DNA from: Fibrobacter sp.
Lineage (GTDB): Bacteria > Fibrobacterota > Fibrobacteria > Fibrobacterales > Fibrobacteraceae
Assembly (NCBI GenBank): GCA_016295375.1
Contig: JAEDLI010000011.1
Span: 1-39,970 of the forward strand
Direction: 5' to 3'
DNA: 39,970 bases
Shown here: positions 24,143 through 31,571 of the stretch, piece by piece
Numbering within the stretch: position 1 is the first letter of the stretch
Layout: every line of letters begins with the position of its first letter
Made by a program: the position numbers and the translations under genes
The notes under the pieces: model-generated
What the model was told of the DNA's origin: nothing
Seen by the model: only the letters and a program-made list of their open reading frames with translations
The model's database searches: none

Positions 24143-24915
24143 TGAAGAGAAGTCTGTGGTCGGTGATTAGGTTGATAGGCCATAAACAGGATTGCTGTCC
24201 CCGCATTTTTTCGTGTCATCCCCGCGAAGGCGGGGATCTCCCCTCTGTTTTGAACGTCCGTTTATTTGCTTTTTTTGCCGTTATGTTCTTATCTGTCGCT
24301 GCCTTTGCCGCCCCCAAGTCGGCATCGGCCTACTACAGCGATGCGGCTTTCCAGTACATCGAAAACCGCCTGCCCTCTGCCGAAATCACCTGTAACGAAG
24401 GCCTGCAATACTACCCCAACGACCAGAAGTTGCAGATGCTCCTGGACCGTATTCACGAGGCCAAGAACGAGCAGAAGAACGAAAACAAGAAGAACGACAA
24501 GAACCAGGATAATAACCAAGACCAGAATCAAGACCAAAACCAGCAGGACCAGCAAAATCAGGACCAGAACGGCGAAGACAATTCCAGCGGTTCAGAAAGT
24601 TCCTCAAGCGCTTCCGATGAGCAGGACCAGAACGGCGGCAGCCAGTCCAGCAGCTCGGATGCGGGAAGCTCCGGCAGCGAAGGCGGTGCCGGCGAACAGC
24701 CCGAACCCGAACCCGAACAGCCCGAAGAAGGCTCCAGCGACAGCCAGGGCGATTCCTCCAACGATGGCGCAGAACCGGAGGAACAGCCCGTGCAGATGGG
24801 AGAGATGAGCCCCGAAGAGGCCGCACAGCTCCTGAAGGATTTTGACGAACAGAACGGCGAACGCAAGCCCTGGAAGCCTATCCGCGGCCAGGCAAGACCC
24901 GCGAAGGACTGGTAA
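24142..24915 (+). CDS. Exported Q/N- and Ser/Glu-rich protein, paralogue of the preceding gene
   Basis: A protein of 257 residues from ATG 24142, which overlaps the previous stop (TGATG). A signal-peptide-like segment (VRLFAFFAVMFLSVAAFA) does not begin until residue 38. Before it lies a 24-base palindromic repeat translated as CHPREGGDLPS. The repeat may have been inserted between the start codon and the signal peptide, or translation may really begin at TTG 24250. The mature part has one TPR-like helix pair, then about 35 residues of NQDQ words like those in the preceding gene. Next is a long Ser/Glu/Gly/Pro-rich disordered stretch and a short conserved-looking end (MSPEEAAQLLKDFDEQN). Function unknown; a Bat-complex role is inferred. 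Confidence 0.65.
   Translation: MKRSLWSVIRLIGHKQDCCPRIFSCHPREGGDLPSVLNVRLFAFFAVMFLSVAAFAAPKSASAYYSDAAFQYIENRLPSAEITCNEGLQYYPNDQKLQMLLDRIHEAKNEQKNENKKNDKNQDNNQDQNQDQNQQDQQNQDQNGEDNSSGSESSSSASDEQDQNGGSQSSSSDAGSSGSEGGAGEQPEPEPEQPEEGSSDSQGDSSNDGAEPEEQPVQMGEMSPEEAAQLLKDFDEQNGERKPWKPIRGQARPAKDW
24215..24238. repeat. REP-like palindrome inside a reading frame
   Basis: GTCATCCCCGC, four loop bases and GCGGGGATC form a hairpin. It is the same unit as 4199-4222, with T to C and A to G changes on opposite sides of the stem that keep pairing. Here it is translated in frame. Confidence 0.8.
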
Positions 24916-24932
24916 GGTGAGGGCCATTCCCA

Positions 24933-26321
24933 ATGCCCTCCCGTACCTTCGCCGCCATAGATTTAAAGTCATTCTTTGCCTCGGTGGAATGTATCCTCCG
25001 GGGCCTTGACCCCTTAAAGGCAAAGCTGGTGGTGGCCGACAAAAGCCGTACCGAAAAGACCATCTGCCTTGCGGTGACGCCAGCCTTGAAGGCCTACGGC
25101 ATTCCCGGACGGGCCCGGCTTTTCGAAGTGAACCAGAAGGTCCGCGAGGTGGAGCGACGCACCGGCGAGAAGGTGGAGTTCTTGGTTGCGAAGCCCCAGA
25201 TGGCAAGGTACGTGGAGTATTCCACCAAGGTCTACAACGTTTACCTCAAGTACGTGAGTGCCGAAGATATTCACGCCTATTCCATCGACGAATGTTTTCT
25301 GGACTTGACAAAGTACCTCAAGCTGTACAAGAAGACGGCACGGGAGCTGGTGAAGACCATCATCCAGGACGTGCTTGCTACCACGGGAATTACCGCAACG
25401 GGCGGCATCGGCACAAACCTTTACCTGTGCAAGATTGCCATGGATATCATGGCAAAGCATGTAGAAGCGGATAACGACGGCGTGCGCATTGCGGAACTGG
25501 ACGAGATGAGTTACCGCAGGCAACTGTGGGCCCACAAGCCCATTACCAATTTTTGGCAGGTGGGCCGTGGCATCGCTGCCAGGCTTGAAAAGTGCCACCT
25601 GAACCGAGGCCGGGGAATCCACACCATGGGAGATATCGCTCGGGTAAGCGTCAAGGAACCTGACGCCCTGTACAAGATGTTCGGCGTGAATGCCGAAATT
25701 CTGATAGACCACGCCTGGGGTTACGAACCCTGTACCATCGCCGACATCAAGAGGGCAAAGCCCCAGTCCCAGAGCATGGGAGAGGGCCAGGTGCTGCAGG
25801 ACCCCTACCCCTTCGACAAGGCCCGTCTGGTGGTGCGGGAGATGGTAGATACGGTATCCATGCGCCTGGTGGAAAACGGCCTGGTGGCCAAGGGCATGGT
25901 ACTTACGGTAGGCTACGACAGGGAGAATGTGGACAAGGGGATTTATCACGGCGAGACGGTCATCGATTTTTACGGACGCACCGTGCCAAAACCCGCCCAC
26001 GGCACGGCTTCTATCGGGCATTACACCAGTTCCCAGTCCGCCTTTGCCGAGGCGGTCATGCGGCTTTTCGACCGGATTGTGGAGCCGCAGCTGACGGTGC
26101 GCCGCCTGAACCTGGTGGCCATCGACGTGGTAGATGAAAGCAACCAGGGCTACGACCTGTTTACCGATGCCCAAAAGCAGGAGCGTGAAAAGAAACGCCT
26201 CAAGGCGGAACTGCTTATCAAGAAACGCTTCGGCAAGAACGCCATCGTCAAGGGTATGGACCTGCAGGAGGGCGCCACCACCGTAGAGCGGAACGGACAA
26301 ATCGGAGGACACCGGGCATAG
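24933..26321 (+). CDS. Y-family (translesion) DNA polymerase, UmuC/UvrX-like
   Basis: A protein of 462 residues. The palm motifs are AAIDLKSFFASVE (first metal Asp, with the Phe-Phe steric-gate region) and AYSIDECFLDLT (Asp-Glu catalytic pair). Next are TGGIGTNLYLCKIAMDIMAK and a helix-hairpin-helix-like region (VGRGIAARLEKCHLNRGRGIHTMGDIA). The C-terminal part (about 340-440) fits the little-finger domain. The DLKSF start and the long C-terminus are closer to UmuC/UvrX types than to DinB. It copies past damaged bases. AGGTGAG 12 bases before ATG may be the ribosome site. The next gene encodes a YolD-like partner. No LexA-type operator was recognised. Confidence 0.92.
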   Translation: MPSRTFAAIDLKSFFASVECILRGLDPLKAKLVVADKSRTEKTICLAVTPALKAYGIPGRARLFEVNQKVREVERRTGEKVEFLVAKPQMARYVEYSTKVYNVYLKYVSAEDIHAYSIDECFLDLTKYLKLYKKTARELVKTIIQDVLATTGITATGGIGTNLYLCKIAMDIMAKHVEADNDGVRIAELDEMSYRRQLWAHKPITNFWQVGRGIAARLEKCHLNRGRGIHTMGDIARVSVKEPDALYKMFGVNAEILIDHAWGYEPCTIADIKRAKPQSQSMGEGQVLQDPYPFDKARLVVREMVDTVSMRLVENGLVAKGMVLTVGYDRENVDKGIYHGETVIDFYGRTVPKPAHGTASIGHYTSSQSAFAEAVMRLFDRIVEPQLTVRRLNLVAIDVVDESNQGYDLFTDAQKQEREKKRLKAELLIKKRFGKNAIVKGMDLQEGATTVERNGQIGGHRA

Positions 26322-26323
26322 TC

Positions 26324-26425
26324 ATGAGTTGTCAGTTGTGAGTTATGAGTTTTAATTATGGACTAAAACATTTTTGTACTTTTCTCAGAGGCGCATAGCG
26401 CCGACTCATGACCCATGACTCAGGA
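26324..26425. repeat. Short-word array and 5' hairpin before the YolD-like gene
   Basis: GAGTTGTCAGTTGTGAGTT and TATGAGTT words follow the polymerase stop, and ACTCATGACCCATGACTC overlaps the next start codon. Between them, TACTTT (26377-26382) may be a -10. GGCGC-ATA-GCGCC at 26390-26402 would then form a hairpin at the very 5' end of the message, 12 bases before ATG 26415. Confidence 0.45.
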
Positions 26426-26630
26426 CTACACAGACATAATAGATCTGCCCTACCCGAGGGATGACTGGAACTTTCTCATGAAGCACCCCCGCATGAGCAT
26501 GGAATCCCGTGCCAAGATTTTCGCCCCCTTTGCGGCCCTGCGGGGCCACAGTACGGCTCTGGCCAGGACGGCAGAGCAGAAATTGGACGATGTGGCCCAC
26601 GAATTGACCCTGGACGACCAGGAATTTTAA
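26415..26630 (+). CDS. YolD-like small protein, polymerase partner
   Basis: A protein of 71 residues. KHPRMSMESRAKIFAPFAAL followed by RGH is the core of a small family that, to my knowledge, is commonly encoded beside UvrX/UmuC-type Y-family polymerases in Clostridia and relatives (YolD-like). The preceding gene is just such a polymerase. The protein is short, charged and lacks membrane segments. It probably binds or regulates the polymerase. ATG 26415 has no ribosome site; an upstream ATG at 26408 is in another frame. Confidence 0.7.
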   Translation: MTQDYTDIIDLPYPRDDWNFLMKHPRMSMESRAKIFAPFAALRGHSTALARTAEQKLDDVAHELTLDDQEF

Positions 26631-26655
26631 AGGCCCTCGCTTGCGCGGGGGCCTT
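26630..26655. terminator. Hairpin between convergent YolD-like and GH74 genes
   Basis: AAGGCCCTCGC and GCGGGGGCCTT form an 11-bp stem with one wobble pair and a TTGC loop. It starts at the last base of the YolD-like stop codon and lies 28 bases past the GH74 stop on the other strand. No strong T-run follows immediately. Confidence 0.6.
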
Positions 26656-26682
26656 GCTCCTGAATGGTTTTTGCAGCGTTTT

Positions 26683-29253
26683 TTACTTCAATCGAATGGC
26701 CTTCACCATCTTCTGGCTGCCCTGACGGATGACCAGGAAGGCGGCACCCTGGTAGCTTGTTTCCAGAGAAACGCTGTTGGCGCCGCGGGTGGCGTTCACA
26801 TTCTTGCTTGTGATCACCTGACCCAGGCTGTTCATGAGGGTAACACTTGCACGGCCTGTTGTTGCTGTGTTGAAGTTAGCTGTAATGACGCTGGCTTGAA
26901 TATGTACATCAATTTCTAGCGTCCGCGCAGCTGCATAGAGCTGTTTTTCTGTTATCTTAGTAGTGGTTTTGCCGTAATCAATACGATCGGGACATTCGTT
27001 CGTGTTTCCCGGTTCCTGGGCATAAATCATGCCACGACCGCTACCAGCCAGATAGATGCGGCTATAGATACAGGGGTCGCCCACCACCATGGTGAGTTCG
27101 CCAAAACGATGGTTGGCATCGCCAATGTCTGTCCATGTCGCCCCATTGTCGTCGGAGCGGTAGATGGAATTGACGGGATTACTCGTCTTGGCCATACCTA
27201 CGGCGTAGATGGCGGGAGAAGAACTTTTTCCCTTTCCAAAGCCTATGTAGGCGGCGTAGGCAAGTCCATTAACCTTTTTGAAAGAGGTGCCGCCATCAGT
27301 AGAGTGATAAACACCTTCGGCAGAAGTATTGGTCCAAACGACGCCGCCGATATTGATGCCTTGAACTGCCCAGAGATCTCCCTCGGTGTTGGGGTTCGCA
27401 AAAATCCGAGCCTTGCTGTAAGCGTAATCATCCAATGTCGCCATATCGCTGTTTGCTGCAACCCAGTTCTTGCCACCATCGGTACTCTTGAATAGCTTTC
27501 CGACACTAGCGCTATAGATGTAGAATGTCTTTTCGGCTTTCTTGTCGGATACTACGTGGAATCCGGAAACGTCGTTGGAGGTGACACCGTTTGCCTTTGT
27601 CCAGCTGGCGCCATCGCTTGTGGAATAATAGACGCCATTACCCGCCATATTCCAAACAATGGTAGAACCGTCAGCAGAAATAGCTGCGAAATTGTCTTCG
27701 TTGGTATAGGTGCTAGAACCCGCATACTGATTTACAGTCCACTTGGGGAGCGCACTTTGGTTGGTGGTGAACTGCTTCCAAGTTTTGCCACCATCGGTAG
27801 AGACGGCACCCAGGCCCTTGGTGGCTTCCTTGTAAATGCGAATCATCTTTTCGGGCATAAGTCCGGCATAGTCGATGTCGTAGTTGGTACCGGCTTCAAT
27901 CTGGTGCCTTGTTTCCATGGGACTGTCCAGATCGGTATGGTAATAGCCGTCGATGTCGCCGACCACACTTACAAGAGGAGCTCCCTTGGTGGTGCTTACA
28001 TAACCAAGCGGAACGGTTTCTTCGATACCCTTGTCTGTAAATTTCCAAGTGGGCTTGGCGGCGGTGGCGTTGGTGGTACTCCAGATACCGTAACCCGTCC
28101 CGAAAATCACATTGTCCGGATCGGTGGGATTGATTCCTAGAGCCGATACCCAATGGGGGTTGCTGGTGGCATTGCTATGGGCAGATGCGGCATCAAAGGA
28201 ACCGTTACGCATAATTTCACTCCAGGTGGAGCCGCCATCCTTGGTGTAATAGATGTATTCGTGAGGAACAAAGTTCGAAGAACTAGGACCGCCATTTCCA
28301 CCCCAGCAGTTTGCTGTGGACACGGCTGCAGTTTTGCCATCCCCGATGCTGGAAACGCCCACGAAACCCACGGGCTTGCCTCCACAGGAGGCTGGCATGG
28401 ACAATTCTTGAATTGCGCCAGTAGAAATAGTGAACTTGTGGACATGGCCTCCGCTAGAGGTTCCCTGGTCCAAAGGCTTCGTGTCGTTGCTGGTAATCCA
28501 GATTACATCGCCAGCAACAGACATCTGGTAAACTGTCTTGGTGAAGGACGCCGCCACTTGCGTAAATGATGAACCATCGGTGCTCTTGTACAGGCCGCCA
28601 GCATAGGGGGCAGCGTATACATTGCCCTTGGAATCAAAGGCGACGGCGCTTATACCGTCTGTATTCAAGAAGCCCGCGATGGTCGTCCAGCTCTGTCCGT
28701 TGTTTGTGCTTTTCAGGAGTCCGTTCTGGTTGGTGCCCAGGTAGACAGTGGATCCCTTGACTGCCAGCCGGTTGCCCATACCACGACCATCTCCGTTTCC
28801 GCCTAGGCAGATGGAACCATCGCTTGTTAATTTAGCGGCCGCCGTTCCTGAAACGGTTTTAGAGTTCAGTGGATATTTTGTCCATGATGCGCCTCCATCA
28901 GTCGAACGGAAAACAGATCCTTCGGAACACCAACGGACATCAGTATAGAGCCCGCCGGTCGTATAGACGTTCTTGTCGTCGGTAATGTCAACGGCCAAGG
29001 CGATAGAACCCATGTCGTTACCGCTGGTAAAGGAATCGTTTAGCGGAATCCATTCAGAAGCGGTTGCATTCCAGAGGTAGGCTCCACCCACGTCGGTGCG
29101 GATGTAGGCTTGACCTGCAGAGTTGAACGTGACTCCCGGTACATAGCCGCCGCCCCAGTTCTGTATGCTGTTATAGACATAGGCGGCTTGGGCCATAGAG
29201 CCGCTGGCCACAATGGCCAACCCAAACGCGGCAGTCATTTTCAAGATATTCAT
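26683..29253 (-). CDS. Secreted GH74-type xyloglucanase with C-terminal sorting domain
   Basis: A protein of 856 residues. The start is ATG 29253, with AGGA about seven bases upstream and a clear signal peptide (cut after AQA, residue 23); longer in-frame starts would place 74 odd residues before it. The catalytic part is a twin beta-propeller with at least six Asp-box words (STDGGASW, STNNGQSW, STDGGKTW, STDGGKNW and others). Asp54 in IRTDVGGAY matches the GH74 catalytic base, and the GDIDGYYHTDLD region probably carries the acid. GH74 enzymes cut the glucan backbone of xyloglucan. The last 75 residues (VTLMNSLGQVI to MVKAIRLK) resemble a type IX secretion sorting domain, so the enzyme is probably surface-bound or exported by that system. 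Confidence 0.88.
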   Translation of the reverse strand: MNILKMTAAFGLAIVASGSMAQAAYVYNSIQNWGGGYVPGVTFNSAGQAYIRTDVGGAYLWNATASEWIPLNDSFTSGNDMGSIALAVDITDDKNVYTTGGLYTDVRWCSEGSVFRSTDGGASWTKYPLNSKTVSGTAAAKLTSDGSICLGGNGDGRGMGNRLAVKGSTVYLGTNQNGLLKSTNNGQSWTTIAGFLNTDGISAVAFDSKGNVYAAPYAGGLYKSTDGSSFTQVAASFTKTVYQMSVAGDVIWITSNDTKPLDQGTSSGGHVHKFTISTGAIQELSMPASCGGKPVGFVGVSSIGDGKTAAVSTANCWGGNGGPSSSNFVPHEYIYYTKDGGSTWSEIMRNGSFDAASAHSNATSNPHWVSALGINPTDPDNVIFGTGYGIWSTTNATAAKPTWKFTDKGIEETVPLGYVSTTKGAPLVSVVGDIDGYYHTDLDSPMETRHQIEAGTNYDIDYAGLMPEKMIRIYKEATKGLGAVSTDGGKTWKQFTTNQSALPKWTVNQYAGSSTYTNEDNFAAISADGSTIVWNMAGNGVYYSTSDGASWTKANGVTSNDVSGFHVVSDKKAEKTFYIYSASVGKLFKSTDGGKNWVAANSDMATLDDYAYSKARIFANPNTEGDLWAVQGINIGGVVWTNTSAEGVYHSTDGGTSFKKVNGLAYAAYIGFGKGKSSSPAIYAVGMAKTSNPVNSIYRSDDNGATWTDIGDANHRFGELTMVVGDPCIYSRIYLAGSGRGMIYAQEPGNTNECPDRIDYGKTTTKITEKQLYAAARTLEIDVHIQASVITANFNTATTGRASVTLMNSLGQVITSKNVNATRGANSVSLETSYQGAAFLVIRQGSQKMVKAIRLK

Positions 29254-29286
29254 ACTCAATCCTTTTTTTGTTAATATCCCGGTATA

Positions 29287-29292
29287 AATATA
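29287..29292 (-). promoter_or_regulatory. -10-like TATATT of the GH74 gene
   Basis: On the minus strand TATATT lies 33 bases before ATG 29253, giving a leader of about 27 bases that includes the AAGGA ribosome site. Confidence 0.45.
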
Positions 29293-29335
29293 ACTTGAAC
29301 CGGCGAAAATCCGTAGGCCAGTTTTGTTTACAATG

Positions 29336-29350
29336 TGGACATATTGTCCA
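29336..29350. promoter_or_regulatory. Perfect palindrome upstream of GH74, candidate operator
   Basis: TGGACA-TAT-TGTCCA is a perfect inverted repeat. Its centre is about 63 bases upstream of the transcription start predicted from the TATATT at 29287-29292, a usual distance for an activator. The half-site TGTGGAC also occurs in the palindrome at 35483-35498. Confidence 0.45.
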
Positions 29351-29380
29351 AAATAAGCAGATTCGTAAGAATAGGGTAAG

Positions 29381-30274
29381 TTATCGCCAGCCCTTGTATT
29401 CCGCGATGGCCATGCCCATGACGATGGTGGCGGCTCCTGCCCAGGCCACAGGAGAGATGCGTTCCCCGATGGCAATCATGGCGGTGATGATGGTTACCAG
29501 GGGCAGGGCATAGACATAGTTGCTGGCCAGGACCGTACCCAGTTTTTCGAGGACGGTGTTCCACGCCACATAGCCCAGTAGCGAAGAGAATATGGCGAGG
29601 CTCAAAAAGTTAAACGCCACCACGGGTTCGGCAAAGTTTCCCCAAGGAATGAAACGCCCTTGCAGGTGTTCTGCAGCCATGAGGGGGATGGAACTGACAA
29701 TGCTGTAGAAAAAAATTTTTCGGGTGATGAACAGGGTGCTGTACCGCGCCTTGAAGGGCTTGAGGCTCAGGGAGTAGATGGTCCAGAGAATGGCCGCCAC
29801 AAAGGCGAGAAAATCTCCCAGGGGCGAAAGTTTCAATATGAACTTGCCGTTGAGGACCACCAGCACCATCCCTACGAAGGTCAGCAGGGAGCCCAGGATT
29901 TGTCTGGACTTGAGCCGCTCGCTTTTGAACAGTAGCCCGCCAAAAATCATGATGAGCAGTGGGTTGGTACAGACGATGAGGGACACGTTAGAAGATGGCG
30001 ACAGGGTGAGGGCCGTATTTTCCGCCCAAAAGTACAGCGTACCGCCGGTGATGCCGCTGATGAACAGCAAGAACTCGTCTTTTAAGTTTTGCGCCAGGAG
30101 TTTCTTGTGGTTTATGGCCAGCAACAGCAGGTAGGTGAACACGAACCGGATAAAGAACACCTGTACCGCCGAAAAACCGTGGGTCAGCAGGACCTTGGTA
30201 CTCACGAAGCTCGTGCCCCAGAAGATTACGGTGGCAACGGCCAATATGTGCCAGATGGCGGTGCTGTTTTTCAT
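29381..30274 (-). CDS. EamA/DMT-family transporter
   Basis: A protein of 297 residues with ten predicted membrane helices arranged as two EamA repeats (about 8-140 and 150-290). Typical segments are VIFWGTSFVSTKVLL in the first helix pair, and LLGYVAWNTVLEKLG and VYALPLVTIITAMIAIGERI in the second repeat. This family exports metabolites such as amino acids, or imports nucleotide sugars; the substrate cannot be inferred. Its start is leaderless-looking: TACATT ends seven bases before ATG and no ribosome site is visible. It lies 127 bases upstream of GH74 on the same strand, but GH74 has its own promoter signals. Confidence 0.88.
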   Translation of the reverse strand: MKNSTAIWHILAVATVIFWGTSFVSTKVLLTHGFSAVQVFFIRFVFTYLLLLAINHKKLLAQNLKDEFLLFISGITGGTLYFWAENTALTLSPSSNVSLIVCTNPLLIMIFGGLLFKSERLKSRQILGSLLTFVGMVLVVLNGKFILKLSPLGDFLAFVAAILWTIYSLSLKPFKARYSTLFITRKIFFYSIVSSIPLMAAEHLQGRFIPWGNFAEPVVAFNFLSLAIFSSLLGYVAWNTVLEKLGTVLASNYVYALPLVTIITAMIAIGERISPVAWAGAATIVMGMAIAEYKGWR

Positions 30275-30281
30275 CGCGAGA

Positions 30282-30287
30282 AATGTA
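30282..30287 (-). promoter_or_regulatory. -10-like TACATT close to the EamA start
   Basis: On the minus strand TACATT is followed by seven bases (TCTCGCG) and ATG 30274, with no Shine-Dalgarno. Confidence 0.45.
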
Positions 30288-30320
30288 GAAATAAGAGACT
30301 AGGAGCTAGAATACAAGGGA

Positions 30321-30457
30321 GGGGCTAGAGACTAGAGATTAGGATTTAGTGAACAAGAATCACGCACATCGTGCGTCTGGAACGGATGGCGAAGCCATGA
30401 TATTTTTCCCTAACCCCTAAATCCTAGATCCTAGCCCCTGAATCCTAACCCCTGAAT
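30321..30457. repeat. Inverted pair of 14-bp-type word arrays with hairpins between
   Basis: The left arm holds GGGGCTAGAGACTAG and ATTAGGATTTAG (30321-30349). The right arm holds CCCCTAAATCCTAGAT, TAGATCCTAGCCCC and CCCCTGAATCCTAA (about 30414-30457) in the opposite sense. Between them are two small hairpins, ACGCAC-ATC-GTGCGT (about 30362-30376) and ATGGC-GAA-GCCAT (about 30387-30399). The units belong to the same family as 4050-4164. No gene is seen in 30275-30491. Confidence 0.7.
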
Positions 30458-30460
30458 TAC

Positions 30461-30466
30461 TATATT
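30461..30466 (+). promoter_or_regulatory. -10-like TATATT of glk
   Basis: TATATT is 25 bases before ATG 30492, directly after the repeat array. TGGAG at 30481-30485 supplies a ribosome site. Confidence 0.45.
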
Positions 30467-30491
30467 CCAAGCGTATAACCTGGAGTTTTTT

Positions 30492-31559
30492 ATGGAAATC
30501 AAATGGCTTAATCCCGATGCAAAGTTTGACCGCCTAGTTTTGGCAGGCGATATTGGAGGCACCAACACGAACCTTGGCCTTGTGGGCTACAAGGACGGCA
30601 AGTTCACGCTGATTCTTGAAACGATGTGCCCCTCCAAGGACATCGACGGTCTCGACGCCCCCATCCGCGAGACCCTCAAGCTTGCTGCGGAAAGCCGTGC
30701 CGATCTGAAGCCCAGCCACGTGTGCATCAGCGCCGCGGGCCCGGTGGCCGCCAACAAGTGTGTGATGACGAACCTCCCGTGGAGCGTGGACGGCGACGCC
30801 CTCACCGCGGCAACCGGCATCCCGACGCTTGTCATCAACGACTTCATGGCCATCAGCTACGGCATCCCGACGCTGGACGTGGATGACCCGAAGCAAATTT
30901 TCAAGCTTACCCATACCGACGGCAGCCAGCCCGCTCCGCAGAAGGCGACCAAGGCCGTGATTGGCCCGGGTACCGGCATGGGCGTTGGTTTCCTTGCCTT
31001 CGATGGCGAGAAGTACATCCCGGCAAGTTCCGAAGGCGGGCATTCCACCTTCGCTCCCTTCGACAAGGATTCTCTGGAATTCCACGACTACATGGAAAAG
31101 AAGATTGGCACTGTTCCCGGCGTGGAACCGCTGGTCTCCGGCATGGGGCTTCGCAACATGTACGAATGGTGGAAGGAGAGCCGCGGCGTTCCCGATAACG
31201 AAGCTTTCAAGAAGATTGAAGAAACTGAACCCAACGATCGTCCCAAGTACATCAGCCGCGCAAGCGATACCGACCCGGTGGCCGCCGAGATGATGCGCCT
31301 GTTCGTGAAGATGCTGGCCCGCTTCGCAAGTGATGCCGCGACGTTGTTCTTGCCTCTGGGTGGCCTCTACCTGGCCGGCGGTACAGTGCAGAAGGACCTG
31401 CGCTGGCTCGAGCGCGACAATCTGTTCATGAAGTATTTCGAGAAGAACTACAACCCGAACATCCGTCCGCTCTTGAACAAGATTCCAGTCTATATCATCA
31501 AGGATTACAGCATTAGCCTGTACGGTGCGGCCAACGCCAGCCTGAACTTGCAGAAGTAA
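30492..31559 (+). CDS. glk: Glucokinase
   Basis: A protein of 355 residues of the Glk type (not ROK). Phosphate-binding LAGDIGGTNTNLGL is near the N-terminus. LVINDFMAISYGIP carries the catalytic Asp, VIGPGTGMGVGF and EGGHSTFAPFD follow, and LYLAGGTVQKDL is the adenosine segment near the end. It phosphorylates glucose to glucose 6-phosphate, the entry to glycolysis for glucose released from cellulose and xyloglucan. A GTP-dependent glucokinase activity has been reported for Fibrobacter succinogenes; whether this gene encodes that activity cannot be read from the sequence. A DEAD-box gene follows 12 bases later and may be co-transcribed. Confidence 0.95.
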   Translation: MEIKWLNPDAKFDRLVLAGDIGGTNTNLGLVGYKDGKFTLILETMCPSKDIDGLDAPIRETLKLAAESRADLKPSHVCISAAGPVAANKCVMTNLPWSVDGDALTAATGIPTLVINDFMAISYGIPTLDVDDPKQIFKLTHTDGSQPAPQKATKAVIGPGTGMGVGFLAFDGEKYIPASSEGGHSTFAPFDKDSLEFHDYMEKKIGTVPGVEPLVSGMGLRNMYEWWKESRGVPDNEAFKKIEETEPNDRPKYISRASDTDPVAAEMMRLFVKMLARFASDAATLFLPLGGLYLAGGTVQKDLRWLERDNLFMKYFEKNYNPNIRPLLNKIPVYIIKDYSISLYGAANASLNLQK

Positions 31560-31571
31560 ACGCTGCCCAAT

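Noticed and set aside
29254..29475. 74-residue N-terminal extension of GH74
   Set aside because: It would bury the signal peptide and cross both the promoter and the palindrome; ATG 29253 has its own ribosome site.
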